Source: Candidatus Omnitrophota bacterium (GTDB taxonomy: Bacteria; Omnitrophota; Gorgyraeia; Pluralincolimonadales; Pluralincolimonadaceae). From it: DNA of 56,379 bases. Below the pieces are notes generated by a model. It saw nothing but the letters and a program-made list of their open reading frames with translations. It had not been told where the DNA came from and did not search any database. Shown piece after piece: positions 1 to 8,612 of this stretch (its first letter is position 1; every line of letters begins with the position of its first letter). The translations under genes were made by a program, and so were the position numbers. The DNA lies in contig JAUYOH010000013.1 of NCBI GenBank assembly GCA_030695925.1, forward strand, positions 1 through 56,379. The letters are read 5' to 3'.

Positions 1-40
1 TCTCCTCTCCCCGTCGGGGAGAGGGCAGGGGTGAGGGGGA
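1..40. repeat. Palindromic intergenic repeat, family 1 (partial, cut by window edge)
   Basis: CTCTCCCC and GGGGAGAG arms around a GTC centre, followed by GGGGTGAGGGG. Related copies lie near 19366, 23933, 31488 and 46804. The left outer arm seen in the complete copy at 46804 falls outside the window. It looks like a REP/MITE-type element. Confidence 0.7.
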
Positions 41-99
41 AGAAAAATACCATGGCAATGACATACTTACTCTGCAATTAACTAAATGGAGGTATTTTT

Positions 100-1185
100 T
101 TGAATATCATGAATAAGCAAAATAGGGTCTGGAAGTTTTTATCTTCGATAAAACTTGCGATATCCCTGCTCGCGATCATCGCCCTGCTTTCTTTGATAGG
201 CACGTTTATTCCGCAAAACGAAGATCCGTCGTTTTATATCAGTAAGTACGGAGATTCCGGCTACCGCGCCTTATCGAATATGGGGTTGACCGATCTTTAT
301 TCCTCATGGTGGTTTAGCCTGTTCTTGGTTCTGTTTTCCATAAATCTGACAGCATGTCTTTTAAGCAGGTTTTCCCTGAAAAGCCGCTCGATGGGAACGC
401 TTATCAGCCACATCAGCATATTGGTCATATTAACGGGAGCGTTGATCGGGATGTTATTCGGCCAAAAAGGATATGTAAGAATCGCTGAGGGGGAAGAAAT
501 AAACTCTTTTATCAGCCGGGATAAAGAGATTAACTTGGGATTCTCCCTTAGGTTGGATGATTTTATCTACAGCGAAAACATCGATCCAAAAGAGAGGTTG
601 TTAGTTTATTCCGGAAAGGGCCAAGAACCCATAGCAGGAATCCCGACCGAGGTAGGCACCGAGTCGGAGATCGCTAATACGGGCTATAAAGTTAAAATTC
701 TGCGCTATCTGCCTGACTTCGCGATGGATATGTCTACGAAAGAAGTCGCAAGCAGGTCGGCAAAAGCGAATAACCCGGCAATAGAAGTGGAGCTTAAGGG
801 TAAAGATGGGACTCGGCAGACGTTCTGGACCTTTGCGAGATTTCCCGATATTCACCAGAAAATTACCGGTGATCTTGATTTCGTTTATCAATGGGCGAAT
901 CGCCAGCCAAAAGACTTTATCAGCAAAGTCACCGTAATAAAAGACGGCAAAGAAATGCTTAGCCAGGATATCCGGGTAAATTTTCCGCTAACATTCGCAG
1001 GGTATACCTTTTTTCAATCCAGTTATGACGACGAGCACCTTAATTGGACGGGCCTGAAAGTGGTAAAAGATCCGGGCGTAGGCGTGGTATATCTGGGATT
1101 CGGCCTGCTTATTTTGGGATTGTGCATAAGGTTTTATATCAGCCCTTTTATGGGGGGCACTACAAAAGTAAAAGAGGAGAAGTGA
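100..1185 (+). CDS. resB: ResB-like cytochrome c biogenesis protein
   Basis: Membrane protein of System II (Ccs) cytochrome c maturation, which with CcsA delivers reduced heme to apocytochromes outside the inner membrane. The 361-residue protein has N-terminal membrane helices (about residues 15-40, 70-90 and 100-118), a long soluble loop and a C-terminal helix near 325-350, which is the ResB topology. GGAGG at 88-92 lies 7 nt before the TTG at 100, so TTG is preferred; the ATG at 109 is the alternative. The gene is one base from ccsA, and the next genes encode a multiheme cytochrome and an outer-membrane barrel. The family is recognised from overall pattern, without a profile search. Confidence 0.85.
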   Translation: MNIMNKQNRVWKFLSSIKLAISLLAIIALLSLIGTFIPQNEDPSFYISKYGDSGYRALSNMGLTDLYSSWWFSLFLVLFSINLTACLLSRFSLKSRSMGTLISHISILVILTGALIGMLFGQKGYVRIAEGEEINSFISRDKEINLGFSLRLDDFIYSENIDPKERLLVYSGKGQEPIAGIPTEVGTESEIANTGYKVKILRYLPDFAMDMSTKEVASRSAKANNPAIEVELKGKDGTRQTFWTFARFPDIHQKITGDLDFVYQWANRQPKDFISKVTVIKDGKEMLSQDIRVNFPLTFAGYTFFQSSYDDEHLNWTGLKVVKDPGVGVVYLGFGLLILGLCIRFYISPFMGGTTKVKEEK

Positions 1186-1186
1186 T

Positions 1187-1957
1187 ATGTATTCCGTATG
1201 CCTGAATATTGCTTTCGCGGCGTATTTCCTGGCGATGGTTTTTTATTTTATGGAATTATTTTTCCGGAATAAATTTCTGCCGCTTTTGGCGCGGTTATTT
1301 ATCTCATCCGGAATTATCAGCCTGACAGTGTATATAGCCATACGCTGGCAGATCGCCGGCAGGCCTCCTTTGAGCAACATGTTTGAATCGGTGATTATCT
1401 TCGCCTGGACAATAGGCCTGGTCCTTCTGTTCATTGACTTAAGATATAAGATCAAGATCGTTTCCAGCTTGGTGGCTTTAATGGGTTTACTCGCCTTAGG
1501 TTGTGCCTCATTTCTGGATAAAGAGATAACTCCCCTGCTTCCTGCCTTAAAAAGCAACTGGCTGACAATACATGTATTAACCTGTTTTATAGGATACTCG
1601 GCCTTGACCGCGGGGTTTGTTTCAAGTGTAGTTATCTTGTTTAAGAAAAAAGAGATTGCCAAGTTAGATGTGATAAGCCACAAAGTTATCGCGTTCGGCT
1701 TTTTGTTCCTGGCCCTTGGCATTATTACCGGCGCTGTCTGGGCAAATTCCGCCTGGGGCAGTTACTGGAGCTGGGACCCTAAAGAAACGTGGTCATTGAT
1801 CACATGGTTTGTTTACGCGATATACCTGCATACCCGTTTTACCAAAGGATGGAAAGAGAAGAAGGCGGCATGGCTGGCCGTAATCGGATTTTTAGCGATG
1901 TTGTTTACTTATTTCGGCGTGAATTATCTGTTATCCGGATTACATAGCTACAGTTAG
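1187..1957 (+). CDS. ccsA: CcsA/ResC-type cytochrome c biogenesis (heme handling) protein
   Basis: Polytopic inner-membrane heme-handling subunit that forms the heme lyase complex with ResB. The 256-residue protein has about eight hydrophobic helices and the tryptophan-rich WWD signature WGSYWSWDPKETWSL near residue 190, followed by conserved histidines in the last helices. It starts one base after resB stops, so the two are co-translated. A short hairpin with a T-run follows the stop, so this pair may form its own transcript, although the multiheme cytochrome downstream is an obvious client. Confidence 0.9.
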   Translation: MYSVCLNIAFAAYFLAMVFYFMELFFRNKFLPLLARLFISSGIISLTVYIAIRWQIAGRPPLSNMFESVIIFAWTIGLVLLFIDLRYKIKIVSSLVALMGLLALGCASFLDKEITPLLPALKSNWLTIHVLTCFIGYSALTAGFVSSVVILFKKKEIAKLDVISHKVIAFGFLFLALGIITGAVWANSAWGSYWSWDPKETWSLITWFVYAIYLHTRFTKGWKEKKAAWLAVIGFLAMLFTYFGVNYLLSGLHSYS

Positions 1958-1964
1958 TAAATAG

Positions 1965-1996
1965 GACTAAAGGCCCAGATAAATTTAGGTCTTTTT
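1965..1996 (+). terminator. Possible rho-independent terminator after ccsA
   Basis: GACTAAA pairs with TTTAGGTC (one bulged G) across a 12-nt loop and is followed by CTTTTTATTTTT. The stem is weak and the T-run good. It may only partly terminate. Confidence 0.4.
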
Positions 1997-2069
1997 ATTT
2001 TTACAATATATGACTTTTGGCACTTGTCTATATCATTGAAATGTATTATTCTGAACAAAAATAAGGATG

Positions 2070-2140
2070 ATCCGCCAAAAGGTTTGGCGGATATAATTCG
2101 GCCAGATAAGTTACATCGTAGCGAGCGCTCTGTAACTTAT
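2070..2140. repeat. Two consecutive perfect inverted repeats in the cytochrome leader
   Basis: ATCCGCCAAA (2070-2079) pairs with TTTGGCGGAT (2083-2092) over a 3-nt loop. ATAAGTTACA (2106-2115) pairs with TGTAACTTAT (2131-2140) and is framed by GGCC on both sides. Both lie just upstream of the likely TTG start at 2165. They could be a repeat element or a leader structure; I see no known riboswitch fold. Confidence 0.6.
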
Positions 2141-2164
2141 GGCCTCATTAAAAGGGGGATAATT

Positions 2165-2950
2165 TTGTTGATAAAGTCATTTTTTAAATTAATTCCTGCT
2201 GATAGAACGGCCGCGATAATATTATTATTGGCCGTTTCTTTTTTTGCGGCGCCGTTATCATTCGCCAAAGAGGCCGGGACTTTTGAAAAGGATATTGAAA
2301 CCGGAAAAGCCAAGTATGTCGGAATGGAGACTTGCGCCCTCTGTCATGAAAAGACCGCAAGGGATTTTCCGACATCCACGCATTTTAAAATGTCGGTAGC
2401 CGATCCGAAAGTAGAAGGCGAAGGCTGTGAATCCTGTCACGGACCGGGAAGTCTGCATGTCGATGGCGAAGGTGATAAATCAAAAATAATGAATCCCCGC
2501 AAAGACCCCAAGACATGCTACAGGTGCCATATCGAAAAGAGGATGGAATTTAGCCTTCAATATCACCATCCCGTACCGGAAGGCAGAATAAGTTGCGCTG
2601 ATTGCCATAATACTCATAAAGGGGACGCGAAGCCTTGGCCATCCGCATCATTGGAGAGTCGAAATGAACTTTGCTTCAAGTGCCACGCTGACAAGAAAGG
2701 CCCTGTTGTGTTTCCGCATGAGGCCCTGGAAGAGGGTTGCACCGCTTGCCATAATGTCCACGGCTCAATAAATGATAAGTTACTGATAATGCGGGATGCG
2801 ACGCTTTGCCTTCAGTGCCATGCTCAGCCTGATTATCCGGTTGTCGGCAGGCGCAACCACGCCGCTAATATGAATCAAGGTACCTGTTTTAGCGGCAGTT
2901 GCCACACAGCAGTTCACGGCTCTAACTTTGATGAACATTTAAGAAGATAA
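2165..2950 (+). CDS. Secreted multiheme (octaheme) c-type cytochrome, DmsE-like
   Basis: Secreted electron-transfer cytochrome of about 261 residues. After a signal peptide (hydrophobic stretch ending ...SFAKE) it has seven CxxCH heme motifs (CALCH, CESCH, CYRCH, CADCH, CFKCH, CTACH, CLQCH) plus one expanded C-x4-CH motif near the C-terminus, so up to eight hemes. The arrangement resembles DmsE/MtrA-type doubled-CXXCH cytochromes. The frame is open from 2024, but AAAGGGGG at 2151-2158 sits 6 nt before TTG at 2165 (another TTG at 2168), and that start puts the signal peptide at the N-terminus. The next gene, 15 bp downstream, encodes an MtrB/PioB-like barrel, so this protein is probably the periplasmic partner of an outer-membrane conduit. 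Confidence 0.85.
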   Translation: MLIKSFFKLIPADRTAAIILLLAVSFFAAPLSFAKEAGTFEKDIETGKAKYVGMETCALCHEKTARDFPTSTHFKMSVADPKVEGEGCESCHGPGSLHVDGEGDKSKIMNPRKDPKTCYRCHIEKRMEFSLQYHHPVPEGRISCADCHNTHKGDAKPWPSASLESRNELCFKCHADKKGPVVFPHEALEEGCTACHNVHGSINDKLLIMRDATLCLQCHAQPDYPVVGRRNHAANMNQGTCFSGSCHTAVHGSNFDEHLRR

Positions 2951-2965
2951 AGGAGGTCGGTTAAG

Positions 2966-5032
2966 ATGAAAAAATTTTGGATAATTTGGGCTATCGCGGC
3001 GTTATCTATATTTGGATGGATAAGAGGCGGATTGGCTTCTGAAGGTAAAGTCGATTATAGCGTAGAGCCATTTTTTAGGTATTCAATAGTAGACGGAGAC
3101 AAAGAGAAATTCCGCGAAGATATGTGGATCAAAAATAAAGCGGCGGGCGGCATACAGGAGTTCAGTTTCTCTCAAGATTCAAAGGGTATGAAAGTGGACG
3201 CGGAAGGGCGGGCGATTGTCAATGAAGATGATTATAAATTCGATATAAATCTTGAGAAAGAGGACCTATTTAAAATAGCCTCCGGTTTTAAGGAATTCAG
3301 GAAATACTATGACGGCACAGGCGGATTTTACAGTTTGTTTCCCGTCCAGAAATCCGTTGAATCGTATAGAGGAGCACTGTGGCTTAACGACAGTCACTTT
3401 TTTATAAATCTTAGTACTAAAAGACCTGATGAACCTAATTATTTTGTAAATTACGAGCGCCATGACAAGTCAGGAACCATGTCGACGCTTCGCTGGAACT
3501 CAGTGGTTGAAGCTATCTCCGGAGTATATACGACAAGAAAAATAGCGCCGAGCTGGAAGGAGCTCGATGAAACTCAACATACGATAAATGTCGGAGCCGA
3601 AGGCGATACAAAAATTATCAAGGATATTCACTGGAAGGTCGAGGAGAAACTCCTTTATTTTAAGGAAGAATCCAAGAATGTAGAGAGGAGATGGGGAATA
3701 AATTACCTACCAACTGCCTCACAAAATGCCATTGATGTTCAGGACGAGAGGCCAAGGTCCCGTAGTTCTATAACGACCTTATTGGCAGACAGCCACATTA
3801 ACGATTGGTTGTATGTCTCGACCGCGACGCAGTATGAGCATACCCGTACCTCCGTATTGGAAGACTTGGGTGAAATAAACTCGATAACCGGCGACGAAAC
3901 GAATTACACGGCCAATACGGAAAATTATTTCGATTCAACCGCCTCTAACACTTTAGATAAGTATTCCTGGGCCGGCACATTATTTATGAATCCGCTTAAA
4001 TACCTTACTACATCGGCAAAGATAAAAGCTGAATTAAAGAAACGCTTTTCCAACTCAACTTATCCACGGGATATGACGGCGTTAGCCGATTATAGAATTG
4101 ATCAAATAACAAAAAGCGATACGAGCAGCGACTGGAGGACACTTGGCGAGAGCTTGGGGGTTAGATTTACAAAATTGCCCCGGACAGTTCTGTATATAGA
4201 CGGAGATTTCGAACAAATAGGCGGGCGGATAAAAGAGGAGCGGATGAACTGGGTTAATGCCGCAGACACTTTTAGCCGCGATACAGATTTTACTTATCTT
4301 AAAAATAGTATCACGGCGGGAGTAAATTGGCGCCCTTATAATTTTTTAAGCGTTTCCTCTCGGTACAGAAAGATTTTTAACGAAGATGATTATGATGACC
4401 GCGCGGAAACTCGTCCCGATCCCACAAGGGCGTATTCAGCATTCATAGATGAACAACAGTTCCAAGGTGATAACCTCACAACCAAAGTTGATATAAAACC
4501 GTATAAATGGATTCATGGCCTGTTTAAATATGTGCTGAAAAATTCCAACATATATACACGCCCAGAAAACCAAGATAAATCTAAAACAGTGAATGACACA
4601 AGCACATATCTGGGAAGTGTTACGCTTATTCCCACTCAGAATTTTTATCTTACCGGGATGTTTTCAATACAGGACTCGTTTACAGATACCGTTGCCGCCC
4701 AGTTAGTGTCCGAAGCCGTGATCCCCAGGTATGAAGCAGGCGTAAATACCGCAATGGGCTCGGCTACCTATATTATAAATTCAAAGGCGTCTTTAGGGGC
4801 TCAATATCAATGGGTGCGATCAAATAATTTTAACGATTTTTCATCATGGGGCATGCCGTACGGGATCGACAATACCTGGCATCGCCTATGGCTGACTTTT
4901 AAGTATGATGTAAAGGAAGATCTTTCAACAGAAATAATCTATGGTTTTACGGACTACAACGAAGAGAGTAATAATGGGATAGACGACTATCGCGCCAACA
5001 TCATAGGGGGTAAGCTCGCCTATACCTTCTAA
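2966..5032 (+). CDS. MtrB/PioB-like outer-membrane beta-barrel (cytochrome-associated porin)
   Basis: A 688-residue secreted protein with a signal peptide (residues 1-25) and alternating amphipathic strands throughout, ending in aromatic residue F (LAYTF), the usual outer-membrane barrel end. Size, barrel pattern and position 15 bp after a multiheme cytochrome fit the MtrB/PioB family, whose members sheath a cytochrome through the outer membrane. I see no cysteine in the protein, so the N-terminal CxxC of some proteobacterial MtrB proteins is absent. A strong AAAGGAGG at 2949-2956 precedes ATG 2966. No extracellular terminal reductase cytochrome is seen in the window. The role in electron export is inferred from the gene pair. 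Confidence 0.75.
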   Translation: MKKFWIIWAIAALSIFGWIRGGLASEGKVDYSVEPFFRYSIVDGDKEKFREDMWIKNKAAGGIQEFSFSQDSKGMKVDAEGRAIVNEDDYKFDINLEKEDLFKIASGFKEFRKYYDGTGGFYSLFPVQKSVESYRGALWLNDSHFFINLSTKRPDEPNYFVNYERHDKSGTMSTLRWNSVVEAISGVYTTRKIAPSWKELDETQHTINVGAEGDTKIIKDIHWKVEEKLLYFKEESKNVERRWGINYLPTASQNAIDVQDERPRSRSSITTLLADSHINDWLYVSTATQYEHTRTSVLEDLGEINSITGDETNYTANTENYFDSTASNTLDKYSWAGTLFMNPLKYLTTSAKIKAELKKRFSNSTYPRDMTALADYRIDQITKSDTSSDWRTLGESLGVRFTKLPRTVLYIDGDFEQIGGRIKEERMNWVNAADTFSRDTDFTYLKNSITAGVNWRPYNFLSVSSRYRKIFNEDDYDDRAETRPDPTRAYSAFIDEQQFQGDNLTTKVDIKPYKWIHGLFKYVLKNSNIYTRPENQDKSKTVNDTSTYLGSVTLIPTQNFYLTGMFSIQDSFTDTVAAQLVSEAVIPRYEAGVNTAMGSATYIINSKASLGAQYQWVRSNNFNDFSSWGMPYGIDNTWHRLWLTFKYDVKEDLSTEIIYGFTDYNEESNNGIDDYRANIIGGKLAYTF

Positions 5033-5154
5033 AGCCGCATAAAGAAGCTCAATATCATTCCTGCCAAAAAGCTATAATAATCCCACCCCGTTAGGAATTA
5101 ACCTGCAATAAAAGATTGTCGTGTCAGCGCTATAATGTGTTAAAATAAGAAACT

Positions 5155-6150
5155 ATGATCAAAGATAAATTATCGGCGGCCTTCTTTATTCTATTGGCCG
5201 GATTCCTTTTTGCCGGTTGCGAGGGCAGGGAAGACATCAAAAAGGTTGATTTAGATAAAATAGAAAAAAAAGAAGATGTTTCCAAAGAGCCCTTAAAGAT
5301 AAAGATTGGGCTTATTCCCGAACAGGATATTCGCAAAATGGCGGCGAGATATGAGCCTTTAGCTGAATATTTGAGTAAAAAATTAAATATGAAAGTAGTC
5401 CTTGTATATTTGGATAACTACGGCGAGGTATGCGATAAATTTATCTATAACCAGCTGGATGCCGCATTCTTCGGCAGTTTCAGTTACGCTCTTACGCATG
5501 TTAAAGCGGGTATCGAACCCATTGCCCGTCCCGATTATCAGGGCGTTTCAACCTATAGGGGGCTCATCGTGGTGAGGGAAGACAGCAATATAAAAAATGT
5601 CTCGGATATGAAAGGCAAGAGATTAGCCCTGGTTCACCAAGCCACTTACGCCGGGTATCTGTATCCCCTGTATTATTTTAAAGAGCGCGGAATCAATAAC
5701 CTGGAAGCATATTTTTCTAAGATTGAATTCGCGGGAAGCCATGATGAATCGATATTTGCGGTTCTAAGAGGCGAGGCGGATATTGCTACTCCGAAGGACC
5801 TTGTATATCAAAGAGTTATCAAAGAAAATCCGGATCTGGAGAAAAAATTGGCAGTCTTATCAGCTTCGGAACCGGTCCCTTCTAATGCCCTGTGTGTAAG
5901 TAAAAAATTGGATCCCATTCTAAAGAATAAATTAAAAGACGCCCTGTTGAATTTAAATAACGATCCGGAAGCCAAGCCCGTCTTAGAATCTTTAGGCGGC
6001 GCGATCAGGTTTGTTGAGACCAGGGATGAAGATTACCGCCACCTTTATGATATAATAAACGCGCTGGAGATAGATTTGAACGCCTACCCGTATTATGAGC
6101 GTCCTGATATGGGTTTTGACAGAATTGAAGATGCAAAAGAACCCAAATAG
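5155..6150 (+). CDS. PhnD-like periplasmic binding lipoprotein
   Basis: Lipoprotein of 331 residues with lipobox LFAGC (lipidated Cys22) and a phosphate/phosphite/phosphonate-type (PhnD) solute-binding fold: KIGLIPEQD start, Y-G-E-V-C-D-K-F, GSFSYALTHV, and YRGLIVVREDSNI. No ABC permease or ATPase is nearby. Instead the stop overlaps a histidine kinase by 20 bp. A PhnD-like protein coupled to a kinase suggests a periplasmic sensor input rather than a transporter component. A TATAAT at 5131-5136 may be the promoter. The ligand cannot be predicted from sequence. Confidence 0.8.
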   Translation: MIKDKLSAAFFILLAGFLFAGCEGREDIKKVDLDKIEKKEDVSKEPLKIKIGLIPEQDIRKMAARYEPLAEYLSKKLNMKVVLVYLDNYGEVCDKFIYNQLDAAFFGSFSYALTHVKAGIEPIARPDYQGVSTYRGLIVVREDSNIKNVSDMKGKRLALVHQATYAGYLYPLYYFKERGINNLEAYFSKIEFAGSHDESIFAVLRGEADIATPKDLVYQRVIKENPDLEKKLAVLSASEPVPSNALCVSKKLDPILKNKLKDALLNLNNDPEAKPVLESLGGAIRFVETRDEDYRHLYDIINALEIDLNAYPYYERPDMGFDRIEDAKEPK

Positions 6151-7525
6151 CTATCCAAAGCCACTGAGCCTGCGCCGTAAAATCCTGCTTAGCATGGTCG
6201 CCCTTCTTTTGTTATTAGGGTTGTCGACCGCGTTAATTACCCATGCGATCCTGCTTAAGGTATTGAAGGCGGAATTTAAAAGCAAAGGCTTGATCCAGGC
6301 CAGGAGCATCGCCGCTAATAGCCTCGTAGATGTTTTAACGCAGAATATCCCTCATCTTAAAAAATTGGTTGAAAACGAGAAAAGCTTAGATCCTGATATT
6401 GCTTATGTATTCATTGCAGACTCTTCGGATCATATTTTGGCGCATACATTTAAAACGGGATTCCCCGTTGATTTAGCCGGGGTTAATAACCTTGAGCGGG
6501 GAAAGGCATTAAATATTCAGGCATTGGATACGCGGATGGGTTTAATATATGACATCGCGGTCCCGGTTTCTTCGGAAAACAAGTTGTTTGGTCAGGCGCA
6601 CCTCGGGATACTAAAGAACAGTATTCAAAGAACCATCAATGTGATCAACCTGATATTTGTCGGCACAACACTTCTTATTACGATAATGGCGATATTCTTA
6701 GCTTACAAAGTCTCTTTATTGATAACGAAGCCAATTTCCAGACTGGTGGAAGCGGTTCAATCTATTCGAAAAGGCGATTTTTCAACTCGCATAGACGTCA
6801 AGGCCAAGGATGAGATAGGCCTATTGTCTCATGCGTTTAACGAAATGACCTCAAATTTAAACATGATGGTAGAGGAGATAAAGCATCTTACCACGCTGCA
6901 GGAAAGAGAGAGGATCGCTCTCGACCTCCATGATTGCTGCGCTCAGGATCTGGCCAACATCATAAAGAGGCTTGAGCTTTGCGAAAAGCTCTTTGTGATC
7001 GAACCCGCGAAGGGGTTCGAGGAATTGAAGACGTTGAGAGGTAATACAAGAGAGATCCTCGATAGGACACGCAGGGTGATATTTAACCTTAGGTCTCCGG
7101 AAGACGAGAAATTTAATTTATCGGGTAAATTGACCTCTTATATAAAAGATTACGAGAAGGCAAATGGTATATCGGTCAAGTTGGACATGCCCGATTCGCT
7201 CAATGATATTCTTCCCGCAAAAATGTATTCAATCTTTTATTTGATAACGGAGGCGCTTACCAATATCAAAAAACATAGTCAGGCAAGAAATGTAGAATTA
7301 AGTTTAGGGTATGATGACAAGCGTAATTTAAATATAAATATCAAAGATGACGGCAGGGGTTTTGATGTTGACGCCGCAAAGCTATCTGCTCTACAATATG
7401 GAAAGTGGGGCTTGATAGGTATGCAGCAAAGAGCGGTTTCTTTAGGAGGCGCATTGACCGTTACCTCTCAGTTACAAAAAGGGACGACGGTCTCTTTTAG
7501 GATCCCCCTGTTACAGGGAACGTAA
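6131..7525 (+). CDS. NarL-family sensor histidine kinase (HAMP, HisKA_3)
   Basis: Membrane kinase of about 464 residues: N-terminal TM helix (about 18-38), periplasmic sensor region, second TM (about 175-195), HAMP domain (TKPISRLVEAV... to about 250), HisKA_3 with phospho-acceptor histidine in DLHDCCAQDL, and a HATPase domain with N box (TEALTNIKKHS) and DDGRGFD. The frame is open from 6095, but ATG 6131 gives the usual short cytoplasmic start and a 20-bp overlap with the binding lipoprotein. The NarL/FixJ regulator follows by 14 bp and is the obvious partner. The lipoprotein probably supplies the signal. Confidence 0.88.
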   Translation: MQKNPNSYPKPLSLRRKILLSMVALLLLLGLSTALITHAILLKVLKAEFKSKGLIQARSIAANSLVDVLTQNIPHLKKLVENEKSLDPDIAYVFIADSSDHILAHTFKTGFPVDLAGVNNLERGKALNIQALDTRMGLIYDIAVPVSSENKLFGQAHLGILKNSIQRTINVINLIFVGTTLLITIMAIFLAYKVSLLITKPISRLVEAVQSIRKGDFSTRIDVKAKDEIGLLSHAFNEMTSNLNMMVEEIKHLTTLQERERIALDLHDCCAQDLANIIKRLELCEKLFVIEPAKGFEELKTLRGNTREILDRTRRVIFNLRSPEDEKFNLSGKLTSYIKDYEKANGISVKLDMPDSLNDILPAKMYSIFYLITEALTNIKKHSQARNVELSLGYDDKRNLNINIKDDGRGFDVDAAKLSALQYGKWGLIGMQQRAVSLGGALTVTSQLQKGTTVSFRIPLLQGT

Positions 7526-7539
7526 ATGAGGTTACAAAG

Positions 7540-8193
7540 ATGTCCGATGCAATAAGGGTGTTTTTATGCGATGATCATACTTTATTCCGCCAAGGTATGA
7601 GGAAATTATTGGAATTGGAGCGGGATATCCAGATAGTAGGGGAAGCAGGTAACGGCCGAGAGATGCTGGATATGTTAAAGAAGACGGGGCCTGACATAAT
7701 CATGATGGATATCAATATGCCCGAGGTCGACGGTATCGCCGCAACTTATAAAATTAAAAAGATACTGCCTCGCGCCAATGTTGTCATCCTTACCGTTTAC
7801 GAAGATGAGCCGCATATCTTTGAGGCGATAAAAGCCGGGGCAATGGGATATTTATTAAAGGATATTTCTATAGAAGAGGTAATAGAGGCGATCCGCAAAG
7901 TCTATAAAGGCGAGGCCCTTCTTCAGCCGATGATAGCCGCTAAGGTTTTAAAAGAATTTGCGATGCTGGATAAAAGAAAGATAAAAGAAGGCGATAGATT
8001 TTATAATGATTTGACGGAAAGAGAAAAAGAGATCCTGCGCTTGATCGCTTTAGGAGGCAGCAATAAAGAGATAGCGCAAAAACTCGGTATCTCGGAAAAA
8101 ACGGTTAAAAACCATATAAGTAGCATCTTTCAGACCCTGCATGTTAATAACCGCACTCAAGCTGCGCTGTATCTTTTGTCAAAGAAAATATGA
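7540..8193 (+). CDS. NarL/FixJ-family response regulator
   Basis: DNA-binding response regulator of 217 residues. The receiver domain has acidic residues D11/D12, phospho-acceptor D57 (IIMMDINMPEVDG), T85 and K107. The LuxR-type helix-turn-helix lies near 150-210 (LTEREKEILRLIALGGSNKEIA, then SEKTVKNHISSIF, shown in two parts). It lies 14 bp after its probable cognate kinase. Target genes are unknown; the neighbouring cytochrome conduit and DUF2490 barrel are candidates by position only. Confidence 0.92.
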   Translation: MSDAIRVFLCDDHTLFRQGMRKLLELERDIQIVGEAGNGREMLDMLKKTGPDIIMMDINMPEVDGIAATYKIKKILPRANVVILTVYEDEPHIFEAIKAGAMGYLLKDISIEEVIEAIRKVYKGEALLQPMIAAKVLKEFAMLDKRKIKEGDRFYNDLTEREKEILRLIALGGSNKEIAQKLGISEKTVKNHISSIFQTLHVNNRTQAALYLLSKKI

Positions 8194-8216
8194 TTCTCAC
8201 TAAAAGGAGGTAGCTC

Positions 8217-8606
8217 ATGGCGAACATATTAATCATTGATGACGATCCCGATATCGTAGAGGCAATGAGGGTCGTTTTGGAGAGCAAGAATCACATGGTG
8301 AGAATAACCAAAAGCGGCGAGGAAGGGCTAAAGGAAGCCAATCTCAATAAGCCCGACTTGATCATACTTGATGTTATGATGGAAACCATGAACAAGGGAT
8401 TTGATGTGGCCAGGGAGCTAAAAAAAAGCCAGAAACATAAAGATACCCCCATCCTTATGCTTACCGCCATAAGAGAGAGTACCGGCTTAGATTTTAAGAA
8501 TGAAGCGGGAGATGAAGACTGGCTTCCCGTTGATGATTATATGGAAAAGCCCCTAAAGCCGCAGGAGTTGATCTCAAAAGTTGAGTCGCTTCTTAAGGGC
8601 AAGTAG
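8217..8606 (+). CDS. Single-domain CheY-like response regulator
   Basis: Stand-alone receiver domain of 129 residues with acidic pocket DDD (8-10), phospho-acceptor D52 (LIILDVMM), T near 83 (LMLTAI) and K near 112 (EKPLKP). No output domain. AAAGGAGG at 8203-8210 precedes ATG 8217. It sits between a regulator gene and a second kinase, so it may act as a phosphorelay intermediate or regulate a partner by protein contact. Confidence 0.9.
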   Translation: MANILIIDDDPDIVEAMRVVLESKNHMVRITKSGEEGLKEANLNKPDLIILDVMMETMNKGFDVARELKKSQKHKDTPILMLTAIRESTGLDFKNEAGDEDWLPVDDYMEKPLKPQELISKVESLLKGK

Positions 8607-8612
8607 TATCAC

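Noticed and set aside
2011-2045. TTGGCAC as a sigma54 promoter before the cytochrome gene
   Set aside because: The required TTGC at the second element and the correct spacing are missing.
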